Assembly (NCBI GenBank): GCA_964495385.1
Contig: CAZBVO010000028.1
Span: 1 to 8,602 of the forward strand
Source of the DNA: CAG-1138 sp964495385
Lineage (GTDB): Bacteria > Bacillota > Clostridia > Christensenellales > CAG-917
Direction of reading: 5' to 3'
DNA: 8,602 bases
This document shows positions 7,053-8,602 of this stretch, piece after piece (the first letter of the stretch is position 1; every line of letters begins with the position of its first letter). Made by a program: the position numbers and the translations under genes. The notes under the pieces were generated by a model that saw nothing but the letters and a program-made list of their open reading frames with translations, was not told the DNA's origin and searched no databases.

Positions 7053-7058
7053 TATAAT
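7053..7058 (+). promoter_or_regulatory. Candidate -10 element for the deacetylase-SSB-like unit
   Basis: TATAAT is an exact -10 hexamer. At 17 bases upstream the -35 position (7030-7035) matches consensus poorly, so an activator or a different sigma factor may be needed. The TTGACA at 6995-7000 is too far upstream to be its partner. A start near 7065 would leave only about seven leader bases and would exclude the GAGG at 7061-7064 that otherwise serves as ribosome binding site. The true promoter may therefore be elsewhere, for example a sporulation sigma promoter I cannot recognise. Confidence 0.35.
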
Positions 7059-7071
7059 GTGAGGTAACCGT

Positions 7072-7836
7072 ATGTTTTTTATTCTAAAACGCAGGCAAAT
7101 AGTTGCCGCGGCCGCAGTTTTGGTTTTGACGGTATGTCTGGTGTCGTTGTTTTTCTCGGCCGACTTGGCCGCACCGCTTTCGGGAAAGAACAAAAAACTT
7201 CCCGTGTACGGCGTTTCGACCGACAAAAAAGCGGTTGCGCTTACTTTCGATGCGGCCTGGGGAGCGGACAAAACCGCAGGTATAATAAAAACTTTAAACG
7301 ATTTCGGTGCCGACGCTACCTTTTTTCTGGTGGGGTTTTGGATTGACGCTTATCCTGCCGAAACCTTGGCAATAAGAGAAAACGGCTTCGAAATAGGCAA
7401 TCACAGCAACAATCATCTTCAGATGAGCAAACTCGATGCGCGAAAAATCGAGGAGGAAATAGTTTCGGTAAACGAACGCATAATCGAACTTACGGGTTGT
7501 ACCCCCAAATTTTTCAGGCCGCCGTTCGGCGACTACAACAACAGGCTTATCGAGGGGGTTGAGGCTCTGGGGATGATTGCCGTTCAGTGGAGTGTGGACA
7601 GCTTGGATTGGAAGGGACTTTCGGGATCGCAAATTGCCGCACGGGTGTTGCCGAAGGTTAAAAACGGTTCGATAATATTGTTTCACAACAACAGCGACCA
7701 CATTTTGGAAGCGTTGCCCCTCGTGTTGACGGCGTTGAAAGGACAGGGGTACGAATTTGTGAAACTGTCCGATTTGGTTTATACCCAAAATTACGTCATC
7801 GAAGCCGACGGTACGCAAAAATTAAACAAAGTTTAA
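7072..7836 (+). CDS. PdaB-like sporulation polysaccharide deacetylase (NodB domain)
   Basis: 254-residue predicted membrane-anchored or secreted carbohydrate esterase family 4 protein. The N-terminus has a basic stretch (KRRQ) and then one hydrophobic segment, about residues 9-30, with no clear signal-peptidase site, so anchoring outside the membrane is likely. The NodB domain shows TFDAAWG with Asp60, the metal-binding pair His111 and His115 in GNHSNNH, RPPFGDYN from 149, WSVDSLDW from 173 and LFHNN with His205. The TFDAAWG and SLDWKG variants and the overall length match PdaB of spore formers rather than general NodB enzymes. PdaB is needed for spore cortex maintenance or late spore stability in Bacillus and is expressed under sigma-E; the exact substrate is uncertain. 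GAGG at 7061-7064 precedes the ATG by seven bases. It shares a unit with the SSB-like gene, whose binding site begins two bases after its stop. Confidence 0.85.
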   Translation: MFFILKRRQIVAAAAVLVLTVCLVSLFFSADLAAPLSGKNKKLPVYGVSTDKKAVALTFDAAWGADKTAGIIKTLNDFGADATFFLVGFWIDAYPAETLAIRENGFEIGNHSNNHLQMSKLDARKIEEEIVSVNERIIELTGCTPKFFRPPFGDYNNRLIEGVEALGMIAVQWSVDSLDWKGLSGSQIAARVLPKVKNGSIILFHNNSDHILEALPLVLTALKGQGYEFVKLSDLVYTQNYVIEADGTQKLNKV

Positions 7837-7837
7837 T

Positions 7838-7842
7838 GGAGG
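7838..7842 (+). promoter_or_regulatory. Ribosome binding site deciding the SSB-like start
   Basis: GGAGG lies five bases before the ATG at 7848 and two bases after the deacetylase stop codon (7834-7836). An ATG at 7836-7838 in the same frame has no such site, so the shorter 216-residue product is preferred. Confidence 0.75.
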
Positions 7843-7847
7843 AATAT

Positions 7848-8498
7848 ATGAATTACAACGAGATGGCAAACAACAAGGCTTATTTAAGGGGCGCGGTGGC
7901 CTCGAAGCCCGAGTTTTCTCACGAAGTGATGGGGGAAGGGTTTTACGAATTTACGCTTGCGATTTCACGCCTTAGCGGCGACGAGGATTTTATCCCCGTT
8001 ACGATAAGCGAAAGAATAATGTCGAGGGCCGATTTGTCGGTGGGGACGGTGGTTACCGTGTCCGGGCAATTTAGAAGTTACAACAAACCCGACGAGGGGC
8101 GAAGCAAACTTATGCTGACGGTTTTTGCACGGGAACTTTTGGAAAACGATTTTTCGCAAAATCCCAACGTCATAGAACTTTCGGGTTACGTTTGCAAAAA
8201 GCCCGTTTACCGCACGACGCCGTTCGGCAGGGAAATAACCGACGTTTTGCTTGCGATAAACAGAGCCTACAACAAAAGCGATTATATTCCGATGATTGCC
8301 TGGGGCCGAAACGCACGCTTCGCTTCCGACTTTGAAATAGGCCAAAAAATTTGCGTCAGCGGACGGATTCAAAGTCGCAACTACACCAAAACCACCGGCG
8401 ACGTTCAAACGGTGAAAACGGCTTTTGAAGTGTCGGCCGCCAAAATAGAACTTTTGACGGAAGAGGCAAATTCGACCGAAAAAGCTATGGGACGGTAA
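7848..8498 (+). CDS. SSB-like protein with two OB folds
   Basis: 216-residue predicted single-stranded DNA-binding-type protein. Two OB-fold-like units follow each other: residues about 9-95 (starting KAYLRGAVASKPEF) and about 107-200 (starting NVIELSGYVCKKPVYR). The second is the better SSB match, with the strand-turn-strand layout and a YIPMIAWGRNA segment corresponding to SSB's 'F.....W...A' strand. Ordinary SSB has one OB fold, a long disordered tail and an acidic DDxIPF-like tip. Here the tail is short and ends AMGR with no acidic tip, so it probably does not recruit the usual SSB partners and is a paralog rather than the replication SSB. The ATG at 7848 is chosen because GGAGG (7838-7842) sits five bases upstream; the earlier in-frame ATG at 7836 overlaps that site and the deacetylase stop. 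Why it is paired with a spore deacetylase is not apparent. Confidence 0.75.
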   Translation: MNYNEMANNKAYLRGAVASKPEFSHEVMGEGFYEFTLAISRLSGDEDFIPVTISERIMSRADLSVGTVVTVSGQFRSYNKPDEGRSKLMLTVFARELLENDFSQNPNVIELSGYVCKKPVYRTTPFGREITDVLLAINRAYNKSDYIPMIAWGRNARFASDFEIGQKICVSGRIQSRNYTKTTGDVQTVKTAFEVSAAKIELLTEEANSTEKAMGR

Positions 8499-8523
8499 AA
8501 ACCGTACGTTACCTTCTGAGACC

Positions 8524-8553
8524 GGCGAGCTTAAATGCTCGCCCTTTCTTTTT
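8524..8553 (+). terminator. Rho-independent terminator after the SSB-like gene
   Basis: GGCGAGC (8524-8530) pairs perfectly with GCTCGCC (8537-8543) around a 6-base loop and is followed by a T-rich tract with one internal C. It starts 25 bases after the SSB-like stop and ends the third transcription unit. The remaining 49 bases contain nothing I can assign. Confidence 0.85.
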
Positions 8554-8602
8554 AAAAAGCGGTTGTTTTTGAAATAATGGCGATTTGGTGCCGTAATTTG
8601 AA

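Noticed and set aside
1..8602. CRISPR array, insertion sequence, tRNA or prophage signals
   Set aside because: No regularly spaced repeats, transposase, cloverleaf-compatible sequence or phage gene was seen on either strand.

Overview
The window carries six genes, all on the + strand, with tight spacing, strong sigma-A-type promoters and three clear rho-independent terminators. The organism is probably a Bacillota member of the Clostridia type. The evidence is a PdaB-like sporulation polysaccharide deacetylase, a TGS/ThrRS-like-domain uridine kinase of the kind common in clostridia, a YdiF-type ABC-F ATPase, and a relative of the long fused clostridial/streptococcal form of PurL. This assignment is inference from protein families; there is no rRNA or other marker to fix the lineage.

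Layout. Positions 1-366 hold no protein gene but do hold two divergent promoters. One fires leftward (-35 at 126-131, -10 at 103-108) into a structured RNA that leaves the window. The other (-35 at 277-282, -10 at 301-306) drives a uridine kinase-like gene (367-2025) and a HAD phosphatase (2027-2671), separated by one base and closed by a terminator at 2683-2710. A second transcription unit starts at a near-consensus promoter (2713-2741) whose predicted start point falls on the ATG of an ABC-F gene (2749-4647), so that mRNA looks leaderless. The ABC-F stop overlaps the start of a 748-residue PurL-like protein (4644-6890), and a terminator follows at 6904-6934. The third unit is a PdaB-like deacetylase (7072-7836) followed by a two-OB-fold SSB-like protein (7848-8498), ending in a terminator at 8524-8553. 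The last 49 bases show nothing I can call.

The outstanding item is the PurL-like protein. Its C-terminal 360 or so residues follow the end of fused FGAM synthase (the last AIR-synthase-type segment plus the glutamine amidotransferase domain) almost motif by motif. However, the nucleophile Cys position is Asp, the HGE motif reads TST, the final His/Glu motif is gone and the oxyanion GGFS-type motif is degraded. It is also only about 60% of the enzyme's length. It looks like a retained, translationally coupled pseudo-amidotransferase in an operon with a ribosome-acting ATPase. I know of no described role for such a pair; its function is open.

Functional themes are nucleotide salvage (uridine kinase, HAD phosphatase), translation (ABC-F) with a purine-synthesis-derived pseudoenzyme, and spore/cell-wall modification next to a single-stranded nucleic-acid-binding protein. 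The three units look like independent operons rather than one system.
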